Origin: a candidate division WOR-3 bacterium
Lineage (GTDB): Bacteria; Hydrothermota; Tepidihabitantia; Tepidihabitantales; Tepidihabitantaceae
Assembly: GCA_039801245.1 (NCBI GenBank)
Contig: JBDRUF010000009.1
Coordinates: 1 to 44,558 of the forward strand
Direction of reading: 5' to 3'
DNA: 44,558 nt
Position numbers and translations under genes: made by a program. The notes below the pieces were generated by a model that did not search any database, had not been told where the DNA came from, and worked only from the letters and a program-made list of their open reading frames with translations. Below are positions 25,992 to 34,813 of the stretch, piece by piece (the stretch's first letter is position 1; each line of letters starts with the position of its first letter).

Positions 25992-27869
25992 CTATCCTTT
26001 TATTTGGAAGAAATCTAAAAAGACCTGGGAGAGATGCTCAGGGGTAAACCCCACTTCTTCGAGCAACACCTCTCTTGGGCCATGCTGGATGAATCGGTCT
26101 TGGAGACCGACCCGCATAAGTCGACAGGGTAGGTGCATTCGCTCAAGAAAAAGGCTCACGGCGTTCCCAAAGCCACCCAAAAGGGTATTTTCCTCAATCG
26201 TGATTAACCTATTTCTTATCGCGGTGAGTCGCAATATCAGTTTTTCATCAATTGGTTTGGCAAACCGCGCATCAGCGACCGCCAGTTGTAATCCTCGCTC
26301 TGCAACCAGTTGTGCTGCTGCCAGGGCAGTTGCTACCCCTGACCCAATCGCCAGTACTGCGCCGTCTTTTCCATCTCGCAACAACTCTCCCTGACCCAGT
26401 TCAACTGCTGCTCGCTCAGACGAAGAATCCGTTAGCCCTGAACCACCTCTGGGGTATCTTATTGCTACTGGACCGTCCTTATAGTCAACGGCAAATTCAA
26501 GCATCATCTTAAGGTCTATCTCATCACGAGGTGCGAGAACGGTCATCTCCGGGAGCATTATGAGATAACTGAGGTCATATGCCCCATGATGAGTGGGTCC
26601 GTCTTCCCCAACAAGACCTGCCCGGTCAATCGCAAATACAACCGGCAGTTTCTGAAGGCAAACATCCTGAAGCAGCTGGTCAAGTCCCCTGAGGAGAAAA
26701 GTGGAGTAGATTGCAACGACTGGTCTCAGTCCTGCCTGGGCTAGACCAGCAGCAAATGTTATGGCATGTTGTTCGCAGATACCGACATCAAAGAAGCGAT
26801 GGGGAAATTTCTCCCGAAAAATCGCCAATCCAGTTCCAAGACACATTCCAGCGGTAATTGCCACAACGCGGCTGTCCCTTTTAGCAATTTCCACCATTTT
26901 TTCCCCGAAGTGTTGGGTAAATGTTGGACTCGCTGTAATCAAAGGCTCACCGGTGGCAATATCAAAAGGTCCTGTTGCATGGAAACGCTCAGGATAACGA
27001 ACCGCGGGTAAATACCCTTCCCCCTTGCGGGTGACAACATGAACAAGAATCGGACCTTTTAAATGCTCTATTCGGCGAAATGTCTGAATCAATTCGGCAA
27101 TATTGTGACCATTTATTGGACCTACGTAACGAAATCCAAGCTCTTCAAAAAGGAGACTTGGAACCATAAGGTTCTTTAACCCCTCTTCAAGTTTCCGTGC
27201 AGTGAGGCGCGCTCGATCGCTCAAATCGCGAGGGAGATGCCCTAAAAGTTGCCAGGCGTCTTCCTTAAGACGATTATAAATTCTACCGGTAATAATTCGA
27301 TTAAGATAGTTAGCAATCGCACCACTGGAACGGGCAATGGACATTTCATTGTCATTAAGAACAACGATGAGGTCCTGCTTTAAGGCTCCCGCATGATTCA
27401 ATGCCTCTAATGCCATCCCAGTCACAATCGAACCATCACCAATGACGGCTACTGTGCGTCTGTTATCCCCTCGGAGGCGATCACCCGTTACCAACCCCAG
27501 AGCGACAGATATTGAATTACCGGAATGACCGGTGTCAAAAACATCATATTCACTTTCAGAACGTTTGGGGAAACCTGCAATCCCGCCATACTGTCTTAGG
27601 GTAGAAAACCTTTCCCTTCTGCCCGTGATAATTTTATGTGCGTAACACTGATGTCCCACATCCCAAATAATCCTATCGGTCGGCGTTTTGAACACATAAT
27701 GCAACGCAAGGGTCAGCTCCACTACACCAAGACTCGGGGCAAGATGCCCCCCAGTTTTGGCGGTGGTCTTGATTATTAACTCCCTTATTTCCTCCGCCAG
27801 TTTTTTTAAATCCTGAACCGTAAGCTTTCTGATGTCCGCCGGCGAATTTATTTGCTCAATAATTGCCAT
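25992..27869 (-). CDS. dxs: 1-deoxy-D-xylulose-5-phosphate synthase
   Basis: 625 residues, full length. Condenses pyruvate and glyceraldehyde-3-phosphate in the first step of the DXP (MEP) isoprenoid pathway. Thiamine-diphosphate binding GDGSIVTGMALEALNHAG ... NDNEMSI near residues 143-175; catalytic His in DTGHSGNSISVALG; the EDGPTHHGAYDLSYL block and a transketolase C-domain follow. Start is ATG 27869, one base before the prenyl synthase gene: one transcript with folD and the prenyl synthase. The neighbour uses the downstream C5 units. Confidence 0.95.
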   Translation of the reverse strand: MAIIEQINSPADIRKLTVQDLKKLAEEIRELIIKTTAKTGGHLAPSLGVVELTLALHYVFKTPTDRIIWDVGHQCYAHKIITGRRERFSTLRQYGGIAGFPKRSESEYDVFDTGHSGNSISVALGLVTGDRLRGDNRRTVAVIGDGSIVTGMALEALNHAGALKQDLIVVLNDNEMSIARSSGAIANYLNRIITGRIYNRLKEDAWQLLGHLPRDLSDRARLTARKLEEGLKNLMVPSLLFEELGFRYVGPINGHNIAELIQTFRRIEHLKGPILVHVVTRKGEGYLPAVRYPERFHATGPFDIATGEPLITASPTFTQHFGEKMVEIAKRDSRVVAITAGMCLGTGLAIFREKFPHRFFDVGICEQHAITFAAGLAQAGLRPVVAIYSTFLLRGLDQLLQDVCLQKLPVVFAIDRAGLVGEDGPTHHGAYDLSYLIMLPEMTVLAPRDEIDLKMMLEFAVDYKDGPVAIRYPRGGSGLTDSSSERAAVELGQGELLRDGKDGAVLAIGSGVATALAAAQLVAERGLQLAVADARFAKPIDEKLILRLTAIRNRLITIEENTLLGGFGNAVSLFLERMHLPCRLMRVGLQDRFIQHGPREVLLEEVGFTPEHLSQVFLDFFQIKG

Positions 27870-28700
27870 TTACCTTTTTCTATTGACTATATAAGTAGCG
27901 ATTTCTGAAAAGAACCAAAATTTCCCTCCTAAAGCCGAAAACCCTTTTTGGGTATTTTGTGCAAGAATCTCCGCCTCTTCTCGAATTCGATTTATGCCTC
28001 TTGGTCTTTGGTCTTGCTTAAAATCAAGGATGTCATCTGTTATTTGAAAAAGAACGCCTAAACCAACACCCAGCCGATAAAGCCTTTTCTCAATTGCGGG
28101 CGCAACTCCAGCAATAACCGCACCTGTCAAAATTGAGACCCCTATCAATTCCGCAGTCTTTAGACGCGCAATGTGGAAATACTCCAATTCCGCTTTTTTC
28201 CCCTGCTCGCCTTTTGGCATGATATCGAGGACCTGTCCACCTGCCATTCCCTCAGCTCCGATTGCCTGAGAGATTAAAAGAATCACCCTGTTTTTCCGGT
28301 CCATAGGGGCTGGACTTAAAGCAAAAAGCTCGTAAGCCCTTGCCAATAGCGCATCGGCTGCTAAAATTGCCGTGCCTTCATCAAACCTCCTATGCAGGGA
28401 GAGCCTGCCGCGCCGAAAGTCGTCGTTATCCATACTGGGGAGGTCATCCTGAATCAGTGAAAAGTTGTGAATCATCTCAACGCCACAGCAAACCGGTATG
28501 ATCCACGAGAAGTTTTTACCGCCACAGGCTTTAAAGGCCTCAAGAGCAAAAATCGGCCTCAACCGTTTACCTGGGCCAAGAACTGCATAGCGTATTGCCT
28601 GTTTCAAGCGAGATGGGACTCCTGGTCCAAATTTTAGGTAACGATTTAAGTGATAATTTATTAACCGCTTATCTTTAACAATAGTCTCTTGCAAATTCAT
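27870..28700 (-). CDS. Short-chain polyprenyl diphosphate synthase (farnesyl/geranylgeranyl type)
   Basis: 276 residues. First Asp-rich motif DDLPSMDNDD with FRRGRLSLH, second Asp-rich motif FQITDDILDFKQD, and GPGKRLRPIFALEAF near residues 50-65. The sequence just before the first Asp motif (HNFSLIQDDLPSMD) is of the bacterial IspA type, which makes C15 or C20 chains; product length cannot be fixed by eye. ATG 28700 overlaps the folD stop by 4 bases. Sits between folD and dxs, an arrangement reminiscent of the common xse-ispA-dxs cluster. Confidence 0.9.
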   Translation of the reverse strand: MNLQETIVKDKRLINYHLNRYLKFGPGVPSRLKQAIRYAVLGPGKRLRPIFALEAFKACGGKNFSWIIPVCCGVEMIHNFSLIQDDLPSMDNDDFRRGRLSLHRRFDEGTAILAADALLARAYELFALSPAPMDRKNRVILLISQAIGAEGMAGGQVLDIMPKGEQGKKAELEYFHIARLKTAELIGVSILTGAVIAGVAPAIEKRLYRLGVGLGVLFQITDDILDFKQDQRPRGINRIREEAEILAQNTQKGFSALGGKFWFFSEIATYIVNRKR

Positions 28701-29566
28701 AAAAGGGAAGCGTTTTTCTTTGTTGCCAGAACGGTATTTTTTAAGAGCATAGCAACCGTCATCGGACCAACGCCACCAGGAACGGGGGTAATTGCCTGAG
28801 CCTTGGGCGCGACACTATTAAAATCAACATCACCAACCACACCATGTTCGCTTCGGTTTATCCCGGCATCAACGACAACAACACCTTCACTTACCATATC
28901 ACCTGTTATCAGAGATGGCCTACCTGCTGCAACAACAAGAACTTCTGCCTCCTTGGTGAAATGCGCCAAATTGGTGGTTTTACTGTGGCAAATCGTTACT
29001 GTGGCATCCCCCCTGGTCCCATGTAAAAGCAACAGGTTCGCCAGGGGTTTTCCTACAAGTTCCCCCCTGCCCACTATCACTATCCTCCTACCGGAAATAG
29101 GGATTGAATACCGCACCAACAGTTCAACAATACCTAAAGGGGTCGCTGGCACATAAAGAGGTCGACCGGCAACAAGCCGCCCCAAGTTGACTGGCGTCAA
29201 CCCATCAACATCCTTGAAGGGGCTAATCATCCCAATCAGCTCCTCGCTCGGCAGATGAGAAGGTAAAGGCAACTGCAATATCTGTGCGTGGAAGGTCCTG
29301 TCTTCGTTAAGCTGATGAATAATTTCAGCCACCTGTTCTTTCGAAGCCGATTCTGGTAAATGGAAGGTTTTTACATCTATTCCCACTTCGGTACATGCCT
29401 TCTCCTTACTGGTAACATATAATAGCGAAGGTGGATGGTTACCTACAAGAATTATCCCCAACCGGGGATTTATACCGCTTGATTTTAAATTACTCACCTG
29501 TTCAGCCAACTCACTGCGGATGGTTTTTGCCACCCTTTTACCATTAAGGATAAGGGGATTATTCAC
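28697..29566 (-). CDS. folD: Bifunctional methylenetetrahydrofolate dehydrogenase / methenyltetrahydrofolate cyclohydrolase
   Basis: 289 residues, usual length. YVTSKEKACTEVGI contains the catalytic Tyr and Lys region; QLPLPSHL, the SPFKDVDGLTPVNLGRL block, VIVGRGELVGKPLANLLL for NADP binding, and PVTPGGVGPMT-type ending (here ITPVPGGVGPMTVAML). Interconverts one-carbon units on tetrahydrofolate. Start is GTG 29566 with a strong GGGAGG 9-10 bases upstream. First gene of the folD-prenyl synthase-dxs-sprA-comEA operon. Confidence 0.95.
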   Translation of the reverse strand: MNNPLILNGKRVAKTIRSELAEQVSNLKSSGINPRLGIILVGNHPPSLLYVTSKEKACTEVGIDVKTFHLPESASKEQVAEIIHQLNEDRTFHAQILQLPLPSHLPSEELIGMISPFKDVDGLTPVNLGRLVAGRPLYVPATPLGIVELLVRYSIPISGRRIVIVGRGELVGKPLANLLLLHGTRGDATVTICHSKTTNLAHFTKEAEVLVVAAGRPSLITGDMVSEGVVVVDAGINRSEHGVVGDVDFNSVAPKAQAITPVPGGVGPMTVAMLLKNTVLATKKNASLL

Positions 29567-29615
29567 CTTTTACCTCCCAAAGCAATAAAATCCCTTCTTT
29601 CCCTTTACGAGATAC

Positions 29616-29630
29616 TTGCGACGGTCGCAA
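29616..29630. promoter_or_regulatory. Short inverted repeat upstream of folD
   Basis: TTGCGAC-G-GTCGCAA: perfect 7-base arms around one centre base, about 50 bases upstream of the folD start and just beyond the htrA 3' end. A dimeric-protein operator is possible. I could not define a confident -35/-10 pair for folD around it. Confidence 0.35.
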
Positions 29631-29741
29631 AATTATCTTTCGCTCACAAGGATGATTTGTCATTCAAAACGATAAATTATTCGGGAACGCCTCCTTTTTC
29701 GCACTGATAAATTTTGGCAGATAATCGATGGGAAGTCAACA

Positions 29742-31154
29742 TTAACCACCTGGCTCAATAGCCACAAACATCGGCACACCATTACGTTTAAGATAAATAA
29801 GGAGTGGTTCTTTTGCTTCAGCAAACCTGCTGGCTGACTCCTGAAAATCTGCTTTGTTTTTGATATTTTTGTTCCCGACCTTGAGAATGATATCCCCAAC
29901 CTGAATCCCGGCCTGGTCAGCAGGACTACCCGTTGCCACTCTTAGAACCTTTACCCCTCCACTGACATTGGCTTTCACCTGTTCTTCAGCCCCCAGGTCA
30001 GCAACCTCAACACCCAACCACCCTTTTCGCTTATCTTCCGAACCCGGTACCTGCGCCCGACTCTCCTCTGGAAATTCAGCAAGCACCACCCTTTTTGCGA
30101 TTGTCCGTCCTTCCCGAACAATCTTCAGTTCCACCTCGGTCTGAGGTTTCATTCCTGCAATCCGGTTACGAAACTCCTCAACCCCTTTAACCGGCTCGCC
30201 ATCAACCTCAACAATCACATCCCCGACCTGTAAACCCGCCTTTTCTGCTGGGGTATTGGCAAGAACCTCGCTGACCAGCACCCCGGTCCCCTCCTTCAGC
30301 TTCAAAGCCTCCCTGATTTTCTCCGTGACCTCCTGGGGCCTGATGCCAAGGTACCCCCTGATAACCTTTCCGTAAAGAATCAACTGTTCTGCTACCGACT
30401 TGACAAAACTGACCGGTACCGCAAATCCTATCCCAACATTTGCTCCCACCGGCGAACTCAGAGCCGTATTGACCCCAATCAACTCACCCCGAATGTTCAC
30501 CAGAGGGCCGCCGGAATTTCCTGGATTGATTGCCGCATCGGTTTGGATAAAGTCCTGCCTGCTCGGTCCTTCAGGCAGTGGGATACCCGACCTTCCTAAG
30601 GCAGAAATCACACCCACCGTCACCGTCCCCTGCAGACCATAAGGGTTACCAATAGCAATCGCCCAATCACCAACTTTGATACTCTTTGGGTCAGCGTACC
30701 TGATTGGTTTCAGCCTTACCTTGGTTTTTATCTTGATGACCGCCAGGTCGGTTTGAGGATCGGTACCCACTACCTTAACATCATCACCCTTAAACTCGCT
30801 GCCGTCATTTAATTTGACAACGATGTTTTCGTAACCGGCAATCACATGATTGTTCGTAACAATATAACCGTCCTCGCTGATGATGACCCCGGAACCGAGG
30901 GAATGGAGATTTTGCTCTGGTATCGGCAGCTCCTTGAAAAAATCCTCAAACGGCCAGCCAAACCAAGGCAGCGAGGGCTGCTGCACCTGAATTTTCTTTT
31001 CGGCGGAGATGTTGACCACGCTCGGCAAAACCTGTTCAGCAACGGCAACAAAAGGGCTGGGCAAAGAATAAACACCCTCTTGAGACCTGCCGCCCGAGGA
31101 AAATACCAAAAGTGTAATAAGAATCGCGAGATTCCTCCTCTTCTCTGCACACAT
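29742..31154 (-). CDS. Periplasmic serine protease of the HtrA/DegP family
   Basis: 470 residues: signal peptide (about 1-24), trypsin-like domain with the catalytic triad H103 (VTNNHVIAG), D136 (QTDLAVIKI) and S214 (NPGNSGGPL), then two PDZ domains (about 265-360 with GYLGIRPQEV and 380-465 with GWLGVEV). This is full DegP/DegQ architecture: an envelope protease/chaperone for misfolded outer-membrane and periplasmic proteins. AAGGAGGTG lies well placed before the ATG. Follows the zinc-knuckle gene by 32 bases on the same strand. Confidence 0.93.
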   Translation of the reverse strand: MCAEKRRNLAILITLLVFSSGGRSQEGVYSLPSPFVAVAEQVLPSVVNISAEKKIQVQQPSLPWFGWPFEDFFKELPIPEQNLHSLGSGVIISEDGYIVTNNHVIAGYENIVVKLNDGSEFKGDDVKVVGTDPQTDLAVIKIKTKVRLKPIRYADPKSIKVGDWAIAIGNPYGLQGTVTVGVISALGRSGIPLPEGPSRQDFIQTDAAINPGNSGGPLVNIRGELIGVNTALSSPVGANVGIGFAVPVSFVKSVAEQLILYGKVIRGYLGIRPQEVTEKIREALKLKEGTGVLVSEVLANTPAEKAGLQVGDVIVEVDGEPVKGVEEFRNRIAGMKPQTEVELKIVREGRTIAKRVVLAEFPEESRAQVPGSEDKRKGWLGVEVADLGAEEQVKANVSGGVKVLRVATGSPADQAGIQVGDIILKVGNKNIKNKADFQESASRFAEAKEPLLIYLKRNGVPMFVAIEPGG

Positions 31155-31186
31155 AAAACACCTCCTTCAGTTTTCAGCCAATCTCA

Positions 31187-31837
31187 TCATTTTCCAAGCA
31201 ATCGTTCCTTCATCGTAACAGGGATAACTCTATTTGCTTTGACTGGGGTTGAGCCAGAGGGCTCGGCGAGACCGATCAAACGGCTACCGACAGTCAGGGA
31301 CAGAAGTTCAAGGAAATCAATCCCCTTCTGTTTCGCCGCTTTTGCCTGACGATAGAGATAACGCAGGCACCCATCCAGTTCCTTTGAGGAATAGCTCCCA
31401 TTTCCCCCTCCCCTACCCTTTTCGTACTCCTCAACTATCGCCCTTAAGGCGTCGGTCGCCTCCTGAATATTGGGGTTAGGTGAGCGGAACTCGTAAATCA
31501 CTCCTTTGGAATGGACGCGTCTGCTCTCAATCAAGTTGGCTAACGCTGTGACCGCCTCATCATTGCTGATTTTGTTTCTTTCCCTGACCATTATTAGTGT
31601 CAGCCGCAGGTTGTGAAGCACCTCAAACCAGGCGATTTCAAAATCAACATCACCGCTCAGTTTAACCAGTCTCGGCAATGCCAGCCGCCTCCTCTCTAAT
31701 AAAAAATGACAATCATCTGGACAGGCTATTTTCCTATGCCGGCTCCGCCCGCAACACTGGGAACAAATCATACCACCCAACCCCGGACAAAAGCGATTGG
31801 GTTTGCGTTCGTTGCAACTCAAGCAGAATGCCTGCAT
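31187..31837 (-). CDS. Protein of unknown function with N-terminal multi-cysteine zinc-knuckle
   Basis: 216 residues from ATG 31837. The first ~45 residues hold eight cysteines: CLSCNERK, FCPGLGGMICSQCCG, ACPDDCHFL. I have seen the CPALxxxICxxCCGxKR...CPxDCxYL arrangement in uncharacterised bacterial proteins; it should bind one or two zinc ions. The remaining ~170 residues are helical and of no family I recognise. A longer frame begins at 31945, but the cysteine module and a consensus promoter ending 7 bases before 31837 argue for the later start and a leaderless message. First gene before htrA, so possibly co-transcribed with it. Confidence 0.75.
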   Translation of the reverse strand: MQAFCLSCNERKPNRFCPGLGGMICSQCCGRSRHRKIACPDDCHFLLERRRLALPRLVKLSGDVDFEIAWFEVLHNLRLTLIMVRERNKISNDEAVTALANLIESRRVHSKGVIYEFRSPNPNIQEATDALRAIVEEYEKGRGGGNGSYSSKELDGCLRYLYRQAKAAKQKGIDFLELLSLTVGSRLIGLAEPSGSTPVKANRVIPVTMKERLLGK

Positions 31838-31844
31838 ACAACTT

Positions 31845-31872
31845 ATTATACCCCAAACAATTTTCCAATCAA
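31845..31872 (-). promoter_or_regulatory. Promoter of the zinc-knuckle gene / htrA unit
   Basis: Minus-strand TTGATT (31867-31872), 16-base spacer, TATAAT (31845-31850), then 7 bases to the ATG at 31837. Decides the start of the gene and implies a leaderless transcript. Confidence 0.65.
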
Positions 31873-32021
31873 GGTATTTTTTCCCATCCACCCAACCCCT
31901 ATTCCTCAACCCCACTTTCAAGAGCCTTCTCCAACGAGCGGTCAATCAGACTGAAAGGAAAAATTCAACTCGGGAACCGCCCTGATGACGAACCCCAGTT
32001 TAACATCCACCCTTAATACTG

Positions 32022-32055
32022 CCATAGGGGGAGCCCGGGGCATGCCCCCTCATGG
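32022..32055. repeat. GC-rich inverted repeat in the 31873-32195 intergenic stretch
   Basis: CCATAGGGGG (32022-32031) pairs with CCCCCTCATGG (32045-32055) with one bulge; inside it lies the palindrome GGGGCATGCCCC, which could pair alternatively. It lies between a divergent protein gene and the tRNA operon, so it is not at the 3' end of any gene I can identify. No T-run follows on either strand. The rest of this stretch holds nothing I can identify. Confidence 0.5.
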
Positions 32056-32195
32056 TGATGCTGAATTGATTGTTATTATCTAAAACACTAATTTTCAAAA
32101 ACTTAGAAAATTGCGACCCTGTCCAAATATTCTATCATTATATTTAGTGTAGGTATTTATTACTATCCTTACTCAACAAGTCGACGCTTCTTTTC

Positions 32196-32223
32196 TTGAC
32201 AGGGGGGTAATAGTTAATATTAT
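32196..32223 (+). promoter_or_regulatory. Promoter of the tRNA-Val operon
   Basis: TTGACA (32196-32201), 16-base spacer starting with a GGGGGG run, TATTAT (32218-32223), 30 bases before the tRNA 5' end. The only promoter visible before the zinc-ribbon gene, whose start is just 27 bases after the tRNA. Confidence 0.7.
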
Positions 32224-32253
32224 TAATTTAAGTTGAACTGTTCAAACACAATC

Positions 32254-32329
<76 letters not shown>

Positions 32330-32356
32330 TTCAAATGCCCCAATCAGGAACAAAGA

Positions 32357-33085
32357 GTGGAAGAGCATTTTATTAATCTGCGGGCATTGCAGGAGATTGA
32401 TACTGAACTAAAAAATTTACAGGAGCGATTAGCAGACCTGCCCCGGCGGGTTGAGGAATTGAAAAAGGCAGTCACAAACGCTCAGGTTGAACTTGAGGTA
32501 AAGAAAAAGGCTCTACCCGAGCAGCGAAAAAGGTATAAACTTGCCGAGGTCGAATTGCACGCCACTGAAGAAAAAATCGCCACCTATTCGGTGCAACTTT
32601 ATTCCGCAAAAACCAATGAGCAATACAAGGCATTCATCAAGGAGATTGAGACGCAGAAGAAACTGAAGGACGAGATCGAGGAAAAAATGATTGCCCTGAT
32701 GGAGGAGATTGATAAACTGGAAAAGGAAATTAAGGAACTGGAAAAATCGGTTGCGGAAATCGAAAAGGAGACACAGAGCAAACTGCAGGTTCTTGAGGCG
32801 GAAAGGGAGGAGTTGGTAAAGGCAATCTCCGAGCGGGAAAAGCGCCGTGAGGATGTCGCCCGCCTTTTGCCACCCGATATTTTACGCCGTTACGAGCGCA
32901 TCCGTGCCAGTAAAGGCGGTCTCGCAGTTGCCACGACCGAAAACGAACGGTGTAGCGGTTGCCTCAGCCCAATCCCACCCCAACGGATTTTGGAGATTGA
33001 GCGCCAGAACAGGCTTTACCTGTGTGAAGCCTGTGGCAGAATTTTACTTCCGGCACCAAACCCAAAACGCACTGCAAATAAGTGA
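32357..33085 (+). CDS. Coiled-coil protein with C-terminal C4 zinc ribbon (CT398/HP0958-like)
   Basis: 242 residues from GTG 32357, chosen because AGGAA lies 7 bases upstream; longer frames run into the tRNA. Residues ~10-175 form a long helical hairpin of charged coiled coil. The C-terminus carries CSGCLSPIP ... LCEACGRIL, a CxxC...CxxC zinc ribbon. This is the CT398/HP0958 (FlgZ-like) family; in other bacteria members have been linked to nucleic-acid binding and flagellar regulation, but the general role is unclear. It overlaps the RNase H-like gene by 4 bases; I recall the same pairing in actinobacteria. Confidence 0.85.
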   Translation: MEEHFINLRALQEIDTELKNLQERLADLPRRVEELKKAVTNAQVELEVKKKALPEQRKRYKLAEVELHATEEKIATYSVQLYSAKTNEQYKAFIKEIETQKKLKDEIEEKMIALMEEIDKLEKEIKELEKSVAEIEKETQSKLQVLEAEREELVKAISEREKRREDVARLLPPDILRRYERIRASKGGLAVATTENERCSGCLSPIPPQRILEIERQNRLYLCEACGRILLPAPNPKRTANK

Positions 33086-33492
33086 ACGGCAAGGAAACCT
33101 ATCTCGTTCAAATTGACGGCTCATCCCGCTGCAACCCGGGTCCGGCGGGGATTGGCATCCGCATCATTGACCCGGAAGGAAATGTTGTCAAGGAAATCAG
33201 CCGCTTCATCGGCAAAAGGACCAACAATCAGGCTGAGTATGAGGCACTAATTACCGCCCTCAATGAGATCCGCCTCATCGGCAGGCACAATTATGTGATT
33301 CATACCGATTCCGAATTGCTTTACAATCAGCTCCAAGGTCGGTACAAGGTTCGCAATCAACAACTAAAGGAATTGCATGCCCAGGCAAAACGGTTGCTCT
33401 CTCTCCTCCCCAATGTGACTATTCGACTTGTGCCGCGCACAGAAAACCGTCTAAGCGACCGACTGGCGAAGTCGGCTTCCCACACCAGTTAA
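33082..33492 (+). CDS. RNase H type 1-like protein
   Basis: 136 residues. An RNase HI-like fold with the carboxylate set: Asp in QIDGSSRCNPGPAGIG, Glu in NNQAEYEALI, Asp in HTDSELL and a late Asp in RLSDRLA. This is the short ribonuclease H-like form (archaeal/actinobacterial type, as in Rv2228c N-terminal domain), predicted to cut RNA in RNA-DNA hybrids. The GTG start overlaps the previous stop (GTGA), so the two are coupled. Confidence 0.87.
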   Translation: MNGKETYLVQIDGSSRCNPGPAGIGIRIIDPEGNVVKEISRFIGKRTNNQAEYEALITALNEIRLIGRHNYVIHTDSELLYNQLQGRYKVRNQQLKELHAQAKRLLSLLPNVTIRLVPRTENRLSDRLAKSASHTS

Positions 33493-33501
33493 CAGCGACC
33501 T

Positions 33502-34380
33502 GTGAAAAACAGGGACGGTTCAAATTTGGCTCTAACCTGGCTGATGCCTTTGGGCACCTTAATTCAGTTCATGCTGCCCCGCTGGGTGGTGGTAAGAATT
33601 GCCACATTTATAGGGGTAATTGTCTATCAATTTAACCACCGTCAGCGCAGGCGTTTGATGGAAAACTACTACCATATCCTTGGGAAAAACACGCCTGAAG
33701 AGGTAATAAAAAAGACCGCTCGTCGGGCTTTTAAAAATCTTTGTGTCTTTTATGCCGACCTCTTGAGGGTCCCGGTAATGAAAAAAAGGACCGCTCTGAT
33801 TGGTGAATTTGACCGCAGAACAATCGACAGGGTTATGCAAGAAAAACGGGGGGTAATTCTTGTAACAGGACATCTGGGCAACTGGGACCTCGCCGGGGTA
33901 TTTCTCTCCGCTTTGGCTTACCCGATTTCAGCGGTGGTTGAGCCCATTCCCCGTGGCTGGACCAAGACCTTTAACCGGTATCGCCGTGCCTGTGCAATGG
34001 AAACCATTCCGATTCCCGAAAGGGAGCGGATTAGGAGGGCGATAGAAAAGAAAAGGGTTTTGGCACTGGTTGCTGACCGAGACCTCACCGGCAGGGGGAT
34101 TCTCTGCCCGGCATTTGATGCCCACCGCTCATTTCCCAAAGGACCCGCGGTTTACGCCTTGCGTTATAATGTCCCAATTGTAATTGGTTACTTTGTCAGA
34201 CAGCAAAAGAAAAACCGCCCTCCCTATCTGGGGGTAATTGAAGCTCCGTTGGAATTCCATCCCACTGGTGATATGGATAACGACATCAAAAACCTTACGC
34301 TACTCATCGCCTCCCGGCTCAACGAACTTATTCGTCGCTATCCTGACCAGTGGTTGGTTTTTAATGCGAATTGGCAATGA
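33502..34380 (+). CDS. Lysophospholipid / lipid A-type acyltransferase (LpxL-HtrB family)
   Basis: 292 residues with an N-terminal hydrophobic anchor and the acyltransferase HX4D motif in GHLGNWDLAG near residues 120-129, plus VADRDLTGRG and FPKGPAVYALR. The family contains late lipid A acyltransferases and the phosphatidylinositol-mannoside acyltransferase PatA; sequence alone does not separate them. The GTG at 33502 has a poor ribosome-binding site; ATG 33544 is another start. Two GT4 glycosyltransferases follow after dut, so acylation of a glycolipid is likely. Confidence 0.83.
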   Translation: MKNRDGSNLALTWLMPLGTLIQFMLPRWVVVRIATFIGVIVYQFNHRQRRRLMENYYHILGKNTPEEVIKKTARRAFKNLCVFYADLLRVPVMKKRTALIGEFDRRTIDRVMQEKRGVILVTGHLGNWDLAGVFLSALAYPISAVVEPIPRGWTKTFNRYRRACAMETIPIPERERIRRAIEKKRVLALVADRDLTGRGILCPAFDAHRSFPKGPAVYALRYNVPIVIGYFVRQQKKNRPPYLGVIEAPLEFHPTGDMDNDIKNLTLLIASRLNELIRRYPDQWLVFNANWQ

Positions 34381-34811
34381 GACAGGTCAAAATTCGGGTT
34401 TTGCGATTGAAAAAAAACATCCCCCTACCTTATAAGGCAACCAGTGATGCTGTGGGCTTCGACCTCTATGCCGCCGAGTCAAAGGCAATCAAGGCACACA
34501 GTTTTGGCGTAATTGGCACAGGTATCGCCATTGAATTACCATCGGGTATTGAAGCCCAGGTTCGTCCTCGTTCGGGGCTGGCTTTTCATCACGGCATCGG
34601 TGTCTTAAACAGCCCAGGCACAATTGACCCTGATTATCGCGGAGAAATCAAGGTAATCTTATTCAACATCTCTGATAAAGATTTCACCGTTAGGCAAGGA
34701 GAGCGAATCGCCCAAATTGTCTTTTCCCGGATAGTTTCAGTTAAATTTGAAGAGTCTAAGACCCTTTCCAAAACAAAACGAGGCGAAAGGGGGTTTGGTC
34801 ACACAGGTTAA
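34377..34811 (+). CDS. dut: Deoxyuridine 5'-triphosphate nucleotidohydrolase
   Basis: 144 residues from ATG 34377, which overlaps the acyltransferase stop (ATGA); a TTG six bases earlier is less likely. All five trimeric dUTPase motifs are present: AVGFDLYA, RPRSGLAF, GTIDPDYRGEIKV, GERIAQIVF and the C-terminal RGERGFGHTG. Hydrolyses dUTP to dUMP, preventing uracil in DNA. Its position between lipid genes looks incidental. Confidence 0.96.
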   Translation: MRQVKIRVLRLKKNIPLPYKATSDAVGFDLYAAESKAIKAHSFGVIGTGIAIELPSGIEAQVRPRSGLAFHHGIGVLNSPGTIDPDYRGEIKVILFNISDKDFTVRQGERIAQIVFSRIVSVKFEESKTLSKTKRGERGFGHTG

Positions 34812-34813
34812 AA

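Noticed and set aside
31838-31945. 36-residue N-terminal extension of the zinc-knuckle protein
   Set aside because: A consensus -35/-10 promoter lies inside the extension and the cysteine module begins right after ATG 31837.
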